Positions 18,184 through 27,667 of a stretch of 64,000 nucleotides of DNA are shown in pieces. The stretch spans positions 1,946,328 to 2,010,327 of the forward strand of contig CANMXN010000001.1 in NCBI GenBank assembly GCA_947501885.1. The letters run 5' to 3'. Within the stretch, counting starts at the first letter, position 1. Every line of letters starts with the position of its first letter. Made by a program: the position numbers and the translations under genes. The notes beneath the pieces were generated by a model. That model was not told the DNA's origin, did no database searches, and worked only from the letters and a program-made list of their open reading frames with translations. The stretch is from an uncultured Sphingorhabdus sp. Lineage in GTDB: Bacteria; Pseudomonadota; Alphaproteobacteria; Sphingomonadales; Sphingomonadaceae.

Positions 18184-19455
18184 TTATTCTGCATCTAGGC
18201 CATAGGCAGTGTGCAGCACGCGAACGGCCAATTCGGTCTCATCTTCGTCGATGAGAACACTAACTTTAATCTCGCTCGTGGTAATTGCCAAAATATTGAT
18301 TTTACGGTCCGCTAGGGCGCTAAACATGGTGGATGCTATGCCAGCATGGCTTTTCATGCCAACACCTACGACCGAAATTTTGGCAACTTTGGTGTCGGAT
18401 ATTATCCGATTATATCCAATGGCGCTTTGCTGGCTTTCCAATATCTCGGTGCATTGCGCCAGATCAGATTGTGGGCAGGTGAAGGTCACGTCTGTTTCAC
18501 CGCGATCACGCCCTACATTTTGAATAATCATATCCACATTGATACTAGCGTCCGACAAAGGTGTGAAAATATTTGATACAGCTCCTGGTTCATCGGGGAC
18601 GCGGGTTAAGGTTATTTTGGCTTCATTTTTGTCATGGGCGATGCCCGTAATTAATTGCCGTTCCACTTTGCTATTCTCCAATTCCAAAGCTTCTAATTCT
18701 GCTTCGCTAATTATCATTGTGCCAGGGATATTATCTGCGCTTACCGCATCTTCCTCGGTAAAGGATGATAAGACTTGGATGCGCACATTCTCTTTCATGG
18801 CAAGGCCAACGGATCGTGTTTGCAGCACTTTTGCGCCGACACTGGCCAATTCTAACATCTCTTCATAGGTGACATTATTTAGCTTTTGAGCGCGCGTTAC
18901 GATGCGCGGATCAGTCGTATATACGCCATCAACATCGGTATATATATCACAGCGATCTGCTCTAACCGCAGCGGCAACGGCAACGGCCGATGTATCTGAT
19001 CCGCCGCGCCCTAAAGTGCTAATACGGTTATCATCCCCTATACCTTGAAAGCCAGGGATAACCGCAACTTGTCCCGATTCCATAGAGGCTAATAATGTAT
19101 CGGCTTCAATGGTTTCAATGCGTGCTTTAGCGTGAGTGCCAATGGTATTTATGGGCAATTGCCAACCCAGCCAACTGCGCGCTGGTGTTCCCATAGCCTG
19201 TAATGTCATGGCCAATAAGCCGCTAGTAATCTGTTCTCCGCTGGCAACAACAGCGTCATATTCGGCTGGATCATAAAGCGGATTGGCTTCGCGGCAAAAA
19301 TTAATCAGTCGATCGGTTTCCCCTGCCATAGCCGAAACGACCACTGCGACTTGATCACCGTTTTTGCATTGCTGGTTAACAATTTGGGCAACGCGCCTAA
19401 TGCGTTCTGTTCCGGCCATGGAAGTGCCGCCAAATTTCATCACGATACGCGCCAT
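18184..19455 (-). CDS. lysC: Aspartate kinase
   Basis: Phosphorylates aspartate, the first step towards lysine, threonine and methionine. 423 residues: an amino-acid kinase domain starting MARIVMKFGGTSMAG and containing STLGRGGSDTSAVAVAAA and YTDVDGVYTTDPR, then two ACT domains (about residues 275-420) for feedback control. It matches the single-peptide lysC of alphaproteobacteria. The gene is divergent from ubiG with about 100 bp between. A start at ATG 19455 has AGAGGA 10 bases upstream. Confidence 0.96.
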   Translation of the reverse strand: MARIVMKFGGTSMAGTERIRRVAQIVNQQCKNGDQVAVVVSAMAGETDRLINFCREANPLYDPAEYDAVVASGEQITSGLLAMTLQAMGTPARSWLGWQLPINTIGTHAKARIETIEADTLLASMESGQVAVIPGFQGIGDDNRISTLGRGGSDTSAVAVAAAVRADRCDIYTDVDGVYTTDPRIVTRAQKLNNVTYEEMLELASVGAKVLQTRSVGLAMKENVRIQVLSSFTEEDAVSADNIPGTMIISEAELEALELENSKVERQLITGIAHDKNEAKITLTRVPDEPGAVSNIFTPLSDASINVDMIIQNVGRDRGETDVTFTCPQSDLAQCTEILESQQSAIGYNRIISDTKVAKISVVGVGMKSHAGIASTMFSALADRKINILAITTSEIKVSVLIDEDETELAVRVLHTAYGLDAE

Positions 19456-19556
19456 GATGTTCTATTCCTCTGTTTGTGCCGATATGCACAGTGAAACCGT
19501 TCATATTTTGAACGGAATTTTGTTGAATAATAAGCGCCTCCTGATAGGGATGCTCT

Positions 19557-20330
19557 ATGGTAAAGGCAAGCAAATCAGATGATAAATTGCATAATGATGC
19601 AACATATGAGGACACGATCAATCCAAATGAAGCAGATCATTTTGGTGCCTTAGCAGAGGATTGGTGGAATCCTGCTGGTTCTTCGGCGATGCTTCATAAG
19701 TTAAATCCTGTTCGCCTTGGCTTTATTCGCCGTGCATGCGATGATCATTTTGGCTCTGATTACCGTGATAGAAAACCGCTTTTGGGTAAAAAGATATTGG
19801 ATGTCGGTTGCGGCGCAGGGCTTTTGTGTGAGCCTTTGTCGCGCATGGGTGGCGATGTTACGGGTGTTGATGCTGCGCCGCAGAATATTGCAACGGCCCA
19901 AGCGCATGCCCAAAATATGGCTCTTGATATTAACTATTATGCGGGTGAATTAAAACAGCAAGGACTTGGTAAATTTGATATTGTCTGCGCTATGGAGGTT
20001 ATTGAGCATGTGAATGATCCTGCGGCCTTTTTGTCCTTACTAATCGCTCATATGAAAGATGATGGCTTATTATTATTATCGACACCTAATCGAACCGCCC
20101 AATCAAAACTACTATTGGTGGAAGCGGCTGAGAGATTAGGTCATGTACCGCGAGGCACGCATGATTGGAGCAAGTTTATTACCCCTGATGAGTTAACTGA
20201 TATGCTTCAAGATATGGGATTAGAAGTGGTTGATAAGAGCGGACTTGCTTTTTCATTGCTTGATGGATTGCACCTTAGCGATGATATGAAGCTTAATTAT
20301 ATTGTGAGCGCGCAAAAAATTGGCGCATGA
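19557..20330 (+). CDS. ubiG: Ubiquinone O-methyltransferase UbiG
   Basis: A class I SAM-dependent methyltransferase of 257 residues catalysing both O-methylations of ubiquinone synthesis. The N-terminal EADHFGALAEDWWNPAGSSAMLHKLNPVRL signature is diagnostic for UbiG. The SAM site is ILDVGCGAGLLCEPLSRMG, followed by AMEVIEHV and the terminal HDWSKFITPDEL motif. It is divergent from lysC, the arrangement seen in many alphaproteobacteria, and complements coq7 in this window. Confidence 0.96.
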   Translation: MVKASKSDDKLHNDATYEDTINPNEADHFGALAEDWWNPAGSSAMLHKLNPVRLGFIRRACDDHFGSDYRDRKPLLGKKILDVGCGAGLLCEPLSRMGGDVTGVDAAPQNIATAQAHAQNMALDINYYAGELKQQGLGKFDIVCAMEVIEHVNDPAAFLSLLIAHMKDDGLLLLSTPNRTAQSKLLLVEAAERLGHVPRGTHDWSKFITPDELTDMLQDMGLEVVDKSGLAFSLLDGLHLSDDMKLNYIVSAQKIGA

Positions 20331-20332
20331 TT

Positions 20333-21004
20333 TTAAAAATCAACCTGCTCATAATGTGGCGGCGGTGCCAATATCGTCATACGTTCTGATAGTAAGGGAC
20401 GAAAAGCAGGACGCGATTTAAACATGCTATACCATGCCTTTGTTTGTTCATGTCCCGTCCAATCAATTCCACCAAGATAGTCGGCAACAGAAATTTGTGC
20501 GGCTGCTGCTAAGTCTGCAAGGCTCATTGTTGATCCCGCCATCCAAGAGCGATGATCGATCAAATAATCGATATAATCCAAATGTCCATTGGCAAGACGC
20601 ATTGCTTCACGCAAAACCCGTGCATCAGGTGGTTGGCGATATGCAATGCGTTTTTGCATCTTTTCGTATAATAATGGTCCAGTAACATCACCATAAAATT
20701 GTTGGTCAAACCAAGATACTAATCGGCGGATTTCAGCCCGATATTTAGCGGACCCATTGATCATAGAGTTTTTTTCGATGGTCTCATCAATATATTCGCA
20801 AATAGCCACGCTATCGGCCAAAACCAATTTGGGATCATCAAGCACTGCTACAGGAGTACGTCCTGCGGGATTCATATGTAAAAATTCGTCGCGTAATTCC
20901 CATGGGTCCTCGCGCACGAGGCTATAGGCAACGCCCTTTTCGCCCATCAACAACCTTACTTTGCGGGAAAAAGGACAGAGCGGGAATTGGTATATTTGCC
21001 ACAT
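20333..21004 (-). CDS. Glutathione S-transferase family protein
   Basis: A 223-residue soluble protein: N-terminal thioredoxin-fold half with YQFPLCPFSRKVRLLMGEKG (CPFS active-site motif as in glutaredoxin/omega-like GSTs), then DPKLVLADSVAICEYIDE for glutathione binding, then an all-helical C-terminal half. I placed the start at ATG 21004, where the thioredoxin fold begins; the frame stays open upstream but runs through a structured putative small RNA, so the extra 58 codons are probably not coding. The substrate is unknown. It is not obviously a maleylacetoacetate isomerase. Confidence 0.87.
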   Translation of the reverse strand: MWQIYQFPLCPFSRKVRLLMGEKGVAYSLVREDPWELRDEFLHMNPAGRTPVAVLDDPKLVLADSVAICEYIDETIEKNSMINGSAKYRAEIRRLVSWFDQQFYGDVTGPLLYEKMQKRIAYRQPPDARVLREAMRLANGHLDYIDYLIDHRSWMAGSTMSLADLAAAAQISVADYLGGIDWTGHEQTKAWYSMFKSRPAFRPLLSERMTILAPPPHYEQVDF

Positions 21005-21074
21005 AATACTCTCATAGGCATGAAATTTTATAATGCAAACTAGCAAGACATATAATATGTAAATTGATGTGGAT

Positions 21075-21180
21075 AAAAGAGGTGGCATAATCAACCGCAA
21101 CGCAGGATTATGCCACCCATCCCAGATGCGACCTGGGAGCGCCCCATACAAAGAGCTTGACAGCCTGATTTCACGCAAAA
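21075..21180 (-). ncRNA. Candidate small RNA with intrinsic terminator
   Basis: Read on the minus strand, this stretch has two perfect hairpins: a 6-bp stem (TCCCAG/CTGGGA at 21120-21138) and then a 12-bp stem (GGTGGCATAATC/GATTATGCCACC at 21081-21117) followed at once by TCTTTTAT, as in a rho-independent terminator. The upstream sequence includes TATAAT at 21219-21214, a possible -10. It lies just before the GST gene, so it could instead be a leader or attenuator. I could not match it to a known RNA family (6S, SRP and tmRNA were considered). The exact 5' end is not known. Confidence 0.45.
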
Positions 21181-21315
21181 CAACAGACTGTCATAGGACT
21201 ATTCGCTATAAATATTATAAAAGTTACATATAGGATATTATGCAATGAACGAATGATTATAATATAACTAGCTATGTTAAGCTATTTTCATATAATTATA
21301 ATATTAAACATCTTG

Positions 21316-21450
21316 TAAAAACGGGTTGCTAGCGGCCTAATCCTGATGTCCCCATAATATCAAGTTCGGCTAAAGAAGAGCATAGCAACCCAAAAACCAC
21401 GAATGCCTAGAAGGAGGGAGAAGAGATACGTGGCTTCCTATTCTTCCTTC
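21316..21450 (-). ncRNA. Candidate structured small RNA with CUCC-rich loop
   Basis: On the minus strand a hairpin (8 bp, 21436-21394) presents a loop with CTTCTCCCTCCTTCT, complementary to Shine-Dalgarno sequences. It is followed by T5, then a long imperfect stem closed by GGGTTGCTA/TAGCAACCC (21391-21323) and finished by GTTTTT. Inside it a second stem (CTTGAT/ATCAGG) can form. No ORF accounts for this sequence. CUCC loops are typical of alphaproteobacterial trans-acting small RNAs, so a post-transcriptional regulator is a reasonable guess. Between this and the previous candidate (21181-21315) I see only AT-rich promoter-like DNA. Confidence 0.45.
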
Positions 21451-21549
21451 GTTGCATTATATCTAACAGTTCACATATGTTGCTTTGCTGAATGGTAGCG
21501 TCAGCTTAGCGACAGCATCGTAAAGATGTGTAAACTGACATAGAATGCT

Positions 21550-21885
21550 CTAATCATTTTGATAAATGGCGATACGATTGCCCGATGGATCAAGGCATTC
21601 AAAACGCTTGCCGCCTGGGAATGCAAAAATGTCTTGGACGATGGTTGCCCCTGTTTTTTGCACAGCGTTCAAACTTGCTTCTAAATCATCGCTCTCAAAA
21701 GTTGGCATTGGCGCTGTTGGGCTATCTCCTGCTGCGATACCAATATAGGTAGGGCCTGTTTCAACGCAGGCATAGTCTGGACCATAATCGGTAAATGTAA
21801 AGCCCAAGGCTTCGTTATAGAAAGTTTTACTTGCGCTTAAATCGGCTGCTTTCATTTCGATATAATTGGGTGTAATTTTGGCCAT
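21550..21885 (-). CDS. VOC-family (glyoxalase-fold) protein
   Basis: A 111-residue single-domain vicinal-oxygen-chelate protein with the typical start (NYIEMKAADLSASKTFYNEALGF), an internal repeat of beta-alpha-beta-beta-beta units, and the C-terminal FECLDPSGNRIAIYQ. Members bind a metal and act as glyoxalases, dioxygenases or resistance proteins. Nothing here fixes the substrate. ATG 21885 is preceded by AGGAGA. It lies 27 bases from the gltB end on the same strand and may be carried on the same transcript. Confidence 0.85.
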   Translation of the reverse strand: MAKITPNYIEMKAADLSASKTFYNEALGFTFTDYGPDYACVETGPTYIGIAAGDSPTAPMPTFESDDLEASLNAVQKTGATIVQDIFAFPGGKRFECLDPSGNRIAIYQND

Positions 21886-21911
21886 GACAATCTCCTATGA
21901 TGGCCAGACTA

Positions 21912-24900
21912 TCATTCAGCAGCCTCTATCGCAACACTATTGGATAAAGGATGCGATAGGCGATTAATCATTTCTTTGGGGCAGACTTGCCAGAATTTAT
22001 GCCGTATCTGATTCCAATCTTCGATGATGGATTTGGACCATGTACTATCGGTTGCCTTGGCATGAGCCTTGATCGCATCAAGCGCTATATCTTCCCAATA
22101 TTGGCTATCAAAGCGCTGCCAAATGATGGATTCGGGATTGGCCATTTTGTCAAACTGATCGTCTAAATCCAAAATGAAGGCCATGCCGCCTGTCATCCCT
22201 GCGCCAAAATTGCTGCCGACGCTGCCCAATATCACCGCATGGCCACCCGTCATATATTCACAACCATTGGCGCCGCAGCCTTCAACGACCACATTTGCGC
22301 CGCTATTGCGCACTGCAAAACGTTCGCCCGCTTGGCCAGCGGCATATAACTTCCCTGCCGTTGCACCATAGAGAACGGTATTGCCAATAATAGTATTTTT
22401 GTGGCTCTCCAAGGGTGAGCTAACAGTTGGACGGACCACAATCTTGCCACCTGATAAACCTTTGCCGACATAATCATTAGCATCGCCAAAAATCTCTAAT
22501 GTTATACCTTGGCAGAGATAAGCGCCGAGTGATTGCCCCGCACTGCCGCGTAGCCGCACATGAACATGATCTTCGCTAAGCGCTTTCATCCCATAAAGGC
22601 GCGTTATCTCGGCTGAAAAGCGAGTGCCGACAGCGCGGTGTGTATTACGTACTGTATAAGTGAGTTGCATTTTCTCGCGTCGTGCAAAAACGGGCTTTGC
22701 ATCATGGATGATTTGCGCATCGAGGCTATCAGGGACTTCGTTGCGATGTCCCTCTATGTTGAAACGGCGTTCATTGTCTTCGGCATCAACCTTGGCCAAA
22801 ATGGGATTAAGGTCGAGATCATCGAGATGTTCAGCCCCACGGCTTACTTGTTTCAATAAATGGGTTTGCCCAATCACTTCATCGAGCGAACGATAGCCAA
22901 GGCGTGCCAATATTTCACGAACTTCCTCGGCGATAAAGGTCATCAAATTGATTACTTTTTCGGGGGTACCTGTAAATTTTTCGCGTAGTTTTTCGTCTTG
23001 TACGCAAACACCCACGGGGCAGGTATTGCTGTGGCATTGGCGCACCATGATGCAGCCCATAGCCACCAATGATAATGTCCCGATACCAAATTCTTCGGCT
23101 CCTAAGATTGCGGCAATAACAATATCACGGCCCGTTTTGAGACCGCCATCGGTGCGCAGCTTTACGCGGTGACGCAAACGATTGAGCGTTAATACTTGGT
23201 TTGCTTCGCTTAACCCCATCTCCCATGGTGTGCCTGCATATTTAATGCTGGTTTGCGGCGATGCACCTGTGCCGCCAGTATTGCCAGAGATTAAGATAAC
23301 ATCGGCATGGGCCTTGGCGACTCCTGCGGCAATGGTTCCAATGCCTGATGCGCTGACAAGTTTTACGCAAACACGGGCTTTAGGGTTGATTTGCTTAAGA
23401 TCATAAATGAGCTGTGCCAAATCTTCGATCGAATAGATGTCATGATGTGGCGGCGGCGAAATAAGCGTAACGCCTGGTGTTGAATGACGCAATTTTGCTA
23501 TAAATTCGGTAACTTTAAACCCGGGTAATTGTCCGCCTTCGCCAGGTTTAGCGCCTTGTGCCACTTTAATTTCAATCTCTTCACAAGCGCCTAAATATTC
23601 TGATGTGACGCCAAAACGACCCGATGCCACTTGCTTGATGACGCTGTTGGCATTGTCGCCATTTTCATAAGGTGTATAGCGCTCAACCGATTCCCCGCCT
23701 TCGCCCGAAACGGCCTTTGCACCGATACGGTTCATAGCAATGGCAAGCGTTTCATGGGCTTCGGGCGATAAGGCCCCCAATGACATGCCAGGCGTTATGA
23801 AACGTTTGCGGATTTCGGTAATCGCTTCTACTTCGTCTAAATCTATCGCTTTGTCGGTATAGTTAAACTCCATCAAATCGCGTAGATACACAGGCGGCAT
23901 TTCATTGACGCCTTTGGCGAATTGTAAATAGGTGGAATAGCTGTCTTTAGTCACTGCACTTTGTAATAAATGCATAAGGCCCGCCGAATAAGCATGGGTT
24001 TCTCCGCCATCGCGCTGTTTATAAAATCCGCCAATGGGTAGGCGTGCTATCGCTGTATCATATGCAGCATCATGCCTATTTTTGGAATTTAAGAATAAGG
24101 ATGGAAAGCCCTCGCCAGAAATCTTGTTGGGCATACCTGGAAAGAAGTCATTGACGATTGAGCGCGATAGGCCAACGGCTTCAAAATTATAACCGCCGCG
24201 ATAGCTAGAGATAACAGCAATCCCCATCTTTGACATGATCTTAAGAAGGCCGTCGTCAATAGCTTTGCGATGGTTAGCGATAACTTGGTCTAAGCTCATA
24301 TCACCAGTTAAGCCTCTTGCATGGCGGTCTTTGATGACAGCTTCTGCCAGATAGGCGTTTACGGTAGTTGCACCAACGCCAATGAGAACGGCGTAATAGT
24401 GCGTGTCTAAACATTCGGAAGCACGCACATTGATGCTGCAATAAGAACGCAGTCCTGAGCGCACCAAATGGGTATGCACAGCAGCCGTTGCCAAAATCAT
24501 GGCCAAAGCAACGCGCTCATGATTGATATTTTCATCGGTGAGGAAAATTTCAGTTTTACCAGCACGAACGGCAGCTTCTGCTTCGTTTCGGATACGCGCA
24601 ATGGTTGTGCGCATTGCTTTAACGCCGCCTTCTACTTCGAATGTGCAGTCAATTTCGGCGGATATATTGGCAAATAAAGTGCGTAATTGTTGCCAGCGAT
24701 GATTGGATAGTACGGGACTATCTAATACGAGCACATCTTCATTTTGGCTTTTATCATCAAGAATATTGGCCAAATTTGAGAAACGTGTTTTTAAACTCAT
24801 GACGTGCCGCTCTCGCAAGCTATCAATCGGTGGGTTGGTTACTTGGCTAAAATTTTGGCGGAAAAATTGGCTGATTAGACGACTTTTATCGCTGATCACA

Positions 24901-26435
24901 GCCATTGGCGTATCATCCCCCATAGACCCAATGGCTTCTTTGCCATCTTCGATCATTGGAGCAAGAATGACTTCTATATCTTCGATTGTCATACCAGCGG
25001 CTATCTGCCTTTTGGTAAGTTCGGCTTTGTTCCATTCTGTTTCTGTTTTTTGTGTGGGCTTGGGCAAATCTTTCTCTGTTAAAAAGCCAGACGCCATTTC
25101 TTGATATGGCTGCTCGCTTGCAACCTTATCTTTTAATTCCTTATCAGAATATGTTTTGCCTTCGTGCAGATCAACTGCGATCATTTGACCGGGGCCGAGC
25201 CGTCCTTTTTCTATAACATCGCTCTCGGGTACGATAACCATACCTGTTTCACTGCCGATGATGAGCAGATTGTCGCTCGTCAGGCTATAGCGTAATGGAC
25301 GCAGAGCATTTCTATCAACTCCAGCCATTGCCCATCGACCATCGGTCATAGCCAGCGCTGCGGGTCCGTCCCAAGGTTCCATAACACTCGCTAAATAACG
25401 ATACATATCCCTATGATCGTTAGGAAGATGTTTATTGGCTTGCCAAGCTTCGGGGATGAGCATTAATTTGGTGGTTGGGCCATCGCGCCCTGCGCGGACC
25501 ATCGTCTCAAATACAGCATCCAATGCCGCTGTATCTGATGATCCGGCAGGGATGACGGGTTTTATGGCATCGGATTCATCACCAAAGGCGATACTCGCCA
25601 TTTTTATTTCATGGCTTTTCATCCAATTCTTATTGCCGCGTATTGTGTTAATTTCGCCATTATGTGCAATCGCGCGAAAGGGTTGCGCCAGCCACCATTG
25701 CGGAAATGTATTGGTGGAATAACGTTGATGAAAAATTGCCATGCGGCTTTCGAATAATTCATCCTGTAAGTCAGGGTAAAAGACTGAAAGGCTCTCCGCT
25801 AGAAACAGTCCTTTATACACAATATTTCGGCACGATAAGGAACAGATATAAAAGTCATGAATTTGCGCGGCAATTACTTTGCGTTCAATTTTGCGGCGCA
25901 CGAGATAGAGGTTTTTTTCAAACTCTTCCTTGCTGACATCTTTTAACGTAGGACCAGAAACCATAATTTGTTCAATCTCTGGCCGTGTTTGTTTTGCTTT
26001 GTCACCAATAACAGACACATCAACGGGCACTTGCCGCCAACCATAAATAGTATAGCCAGCATCGATAATCTCGCTCTCAACAATGCTGCGGCATTGTTCT
26101 TGTGCATTTAAATCGGTGCGCGGCAAGAATATCATACCCACGGCTAATTGCGTTGGCATGACAGTATGACCGCTGCGCGCTATTGCATCATCAAAAAAGC
26201 GTACTGGCAGGTCAACCAATAAGCCAGCACCATCGCCTGTTTTGCCATCAGCATCAACGGCGCCTCGGTGCCAAACAGCTTTTAAGGCTTCAATAGCGCT
26301 GCTGACCACGCGGCGTGATGCCTTGCCGTCAGTCGCAGCAATCATGCCAACGCCGCATGCGTCTTTTTCGCTCTCAACTTCATACATGCCTTCATGGGCA
26401 ATGCGTTTATGTTCGGCAGTAGGGTAATGGGTCAT
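21912..26435 (-). CDS. gltB: Glutamate synthase (NADPH) large subunit
   Basis: A 1507-residue GltB, the normal length. Order of domains: class II glutaminase (catalytic Cys in DACGVGMIAA, about residue 27, exposed after loss of a short propeptide), central domain, FMN-binding synthase domain (SEYLGACEEIEIKVAQGAKPGEGGQLPG; GGTGASPQTS), the 3Fe-4S Cys cluster (CIMVRQCHSNTCPVGVC) and the C-terminal beta-helix. It forms glutamate from glutamine and 2-oxoglutarate with electrons from GltD. It is the last gene of a gltD / DUF2059-like / gltB operon. Confidence 0.97.
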   Translation of the reverse strand: MTHYPTAEHKRIAHEGMYEVESEKDACGVGMIAATDGKASRRVVSSAIEALKAVWHRGAVDADGKTGDGAGLLVDLPVRFFDDAIARSGHTVMPTQLAVGMIFLPRTDLNAQEQCRSIVESEIIDAGYTIYGWRQVPVDVSVIGDKAKQTRPEIEQIMVSGPTLKDVSKEEFEKNLYLVRRKIERKVIAAQIHDFYICSLSCRNIVYKGLFLAESLSVFYPDLQDELFESRMAIFHQRYSTNTFPQWWLAQPFRAIAHNGEINTIRGNKNWMKSHEIKMASIAFGDESDAIKPVIPAGSSDTAALDAVFETMVRAGRDGPTTKLMLIPEAWQANKHLPNDHRDMYRYLASVMEPWDGPAALAMTDGRWAMAGVDRNALRPLRYSLTSDNLLIIGSETGMVIVPESDVIEKGRLGPGQMIAVDLHEGKTYSDKELKDKVASEQPYQEMASGFLTEKDLPKPTQKTETEWNKAELTKRQIAAGMTIEDIEVILAPMIEDGKEAIGSMGDDTPMAVISDKSRLISQFFRQNFSQVTNPPIDSLRERHVMSLKTRFSNLANILDDKSQNEDVLVLDSPVLSNHRWQQLRTLFANISAEIDCTFEVEGGVKAMRTTIARIRNEAEAAVRAGKTEIFLTDENINHERVALAMILATAAVHTHLVRSGLRSYCSINVRASECLDTHYYAVLIGVGATTVNAYLAEAVIKDRHARGLTGDMSLDQVIANHRKAIDDGLLKIMSKMGIAVISSYRGGYNFEAVGLSRSIVNDFFPGMPNKISGEGFPSLFLNSKNRHDAAYDTAIARLPIGGFYKQRDGGETHAYSAGLMHLLQSAVTKDSYSTYLQFAKGVNEMPPVYLRDLMEFNYTDKAIDLDEVEAITEIRKRFITPGMSLGALSPEAHETLAIAMNRIGAKAVSGEGGESVERYTPYENGDNANSVIKQVASGRFGVTSEYLGACEEIEIKVAQGAKPGEGGQLPGFKVTEFIAKLRHSTPGVTLISPPPHHDIYSIEDLAQLIYDLKQINPKARVCVKLVSASGIGTIAAGVAKAHADVILISGNTGGTGASPQTSIKYAGTPWEMGLSEANQVLTLNRLRHRVKLRTDGGLKTGRDIVIAAILGAEEFGIGTLSLVAMGCIMVRQCHSNTCPVGVCVQDEKLREKFTGTPEKVINLMTFIAEEVREILARLGYRSLDEVIGQTHLLKQVSRGAEHLDDLDLNPILAKVDAEDNERRFNIEGHRNEVPDSLDAQIIHDAKPVFARREKMQLTYTVRNTHRAVGTRFSAEITRLYGMKALSEDHVHVRLRGSAGQSLGAYLCQGITLEIFGDANDYVGKGLSGGKIVVRPTVSSPLESHKNTIIGNTVLYGATAGKLYAAGQAGERFAVRNSGANVVVEGCGANGCEYMTGGHAVILGSVGSNFGAGMTGGMAFILDLDDQFDKMANPESIIWQRFDSQYWEDIALDAIKAHAKATDSTWSKSIIEDWNQIRHKFWQVCPKEMINRLSHPLSNSVAIEAAE

Positions 26436-26465
26436 TATTATGGTTCTTACTTTATATCACTAAAA

Positions 26466-27641
26466 TTAATTATTATCTGTTTCTTCATTGGATGTAATAT
26501 CAATTTCATCTTCGCTTTCTTCACGTGTCCAACCATCGGCAATATATTGCTTGCGGCTCTCGGCAACGGCGGCATCAAATGCCTCATCATATTGGGTATA
26601 TGCTTGTTCGCTAAGCTCAGCCAATTCATTGTAAGTATCGGATAGCTGTTCGATATTATTGCGTGTGTCATCATCCCAATTATTTTTATCGAACCAAGGC
26701 TCATTGCCAAGATCATTGGCGAGCGCATCGTTCACATCAGCTTCTTCTTCGGTTGCTTCGCAGACCACATCATCTTCGGAGCAACTTTCTTCGGCTTCTT
26801 CTTCCTCAACCTTGGGCTCGGTTTTAAAAACGTCTTCGATACGTTTACTGACTTCTTGAATTTTTTCAGAATTCTCTGCGATAGCTGGAAATTCTTTGAG
26901 TGCGGTTTGCACCATGTCAATGCTGGCTGTGCTTAGCATGAAGTCTCTTGCAAATATGCCACCTGTTGGTGTGCTAAAAAAAGCATCGAGATCATTGAGC
27001 TGCTGTAGATCATATTTACGAGCATAGTCGCGTGCCATGGCTTGGGATAAAGCGGGTTCAATGGGGGCAGATGTTAACCCTGTTAATTCTGAATAAGCTT
27101 CGAAAACAATATCCATTTTTTCACGAAATTTAGGATCCATTTCAGCGATCAGATCACCAAATTTTTTGGTTCTTCTTTCTGTATTTTCCTCACTTGTCGG
27201 GATGAGGTCATCGGGTATCCCAAAGAGCTCGATTGCTTCGTCAAGATTTAGGTCTAATGTACGATTAACAATAGGCTTTACCATATCGTCCATCATGGTC
27301 CGCACGACTCTCTCGCTAGTGCCAACTGGGTATAATCGCGCTACGATTTTTTCTGCAACGATCAGTCTTTCTGGATCAGGTACAGGTAATTCTATTAATG
27401 GTTTTTTGAGTGAAAATGTTTTAAAGATTTCATCAGGATCGGTTAAGGCATTAAGCTGTTCGGCCCTTTCAAGTTCAGCGGCCAATTCAGCATCAATTTC
27501 ATGATCTATACTTTGTTCTTCACTCTGCGTTTCATCTTGTTGTATGTCGCTATCTGTTTGTGCATCGTCTTGAGCATAAGCAGGAGCAATCATCAGACCT
27601 GCTATGGCCGTTATATAACCAAATTTATGTATAATATTCAT
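26466..27641 (-). CDS. Secreted DUF2059-like protein between gltD and gltB
   Basis: A 391-residue acidic protein with a signal peptide (cleavage near AYAQ). A Glu/Gln-rich linker leads into a helical region (about residues 75-260) with the pattern of DUF2059 proteins (IVARLYPVGTSERVVRTMMDDMVKP; FSTPTGGIFARDFMLST). The tail is again very acidic and contains a Cys pair (ESCSEDDVVCEATEE). Start ATG 27641 follows GGAGG. Function unknown. Lying inside the glutamate synthase operon suggests co-expression, not necessarily a shared role. Confidence 0.75.
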   Translation of the reverse strand: MNIIHKFGYITAIAGLMIAPAYAQDDAQTDSDIQQDETQSEEQSIDHEIDAELAAELERAEQLNALTDPDEIFKTFSLKKPLIELPVPDPERLIVAEKIVARLYPVGTSERVVRTMMDDMVKPIVNRTLDLNLDEAIELFGIPDDLIPTSEENTERRTKKFGDLIAEMDPKFREKMDIVFEAYSELTGLTSAPIEPALSQAMARDYARKYDLQQLNDLDAFFSTPTGGIFARDFMLSTASIDMVQTALKEFPAIAENSEKIQEVSKRIEDVFKTEPKVEEEEAEESCSEDDVVCEATEEEADVNDALANDLGNEPWFDKNNWDDDTRNNIEQLSDTYNELAELSEQAYTQYDEAFDAAVAESRKQYIADGWTREESEDEIDITSNEETDNN

Positions 27642-27667
27642 ATTAAACCTCCATCCCTATAGGAAGA

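Noticed and set aside
21005..21178. N-terminal extension of the GST frame by 58 codons
   Set aside because: The extension runs through perfect hairpins and has no GST similarity; the thioredoxin fold begins at ATG 21004.
21075..21460. 6S RNA, SRP RNA, tmRNA or RNase P RNA in the 21.1-21.5 kb gap
   Set aside because: None of the diagnostic sequences (SRP GGAAG loop in context, tmRNA tag frame, RNase P core GAGGAAAGTCC, 6S promoter-like bubble) could be found.
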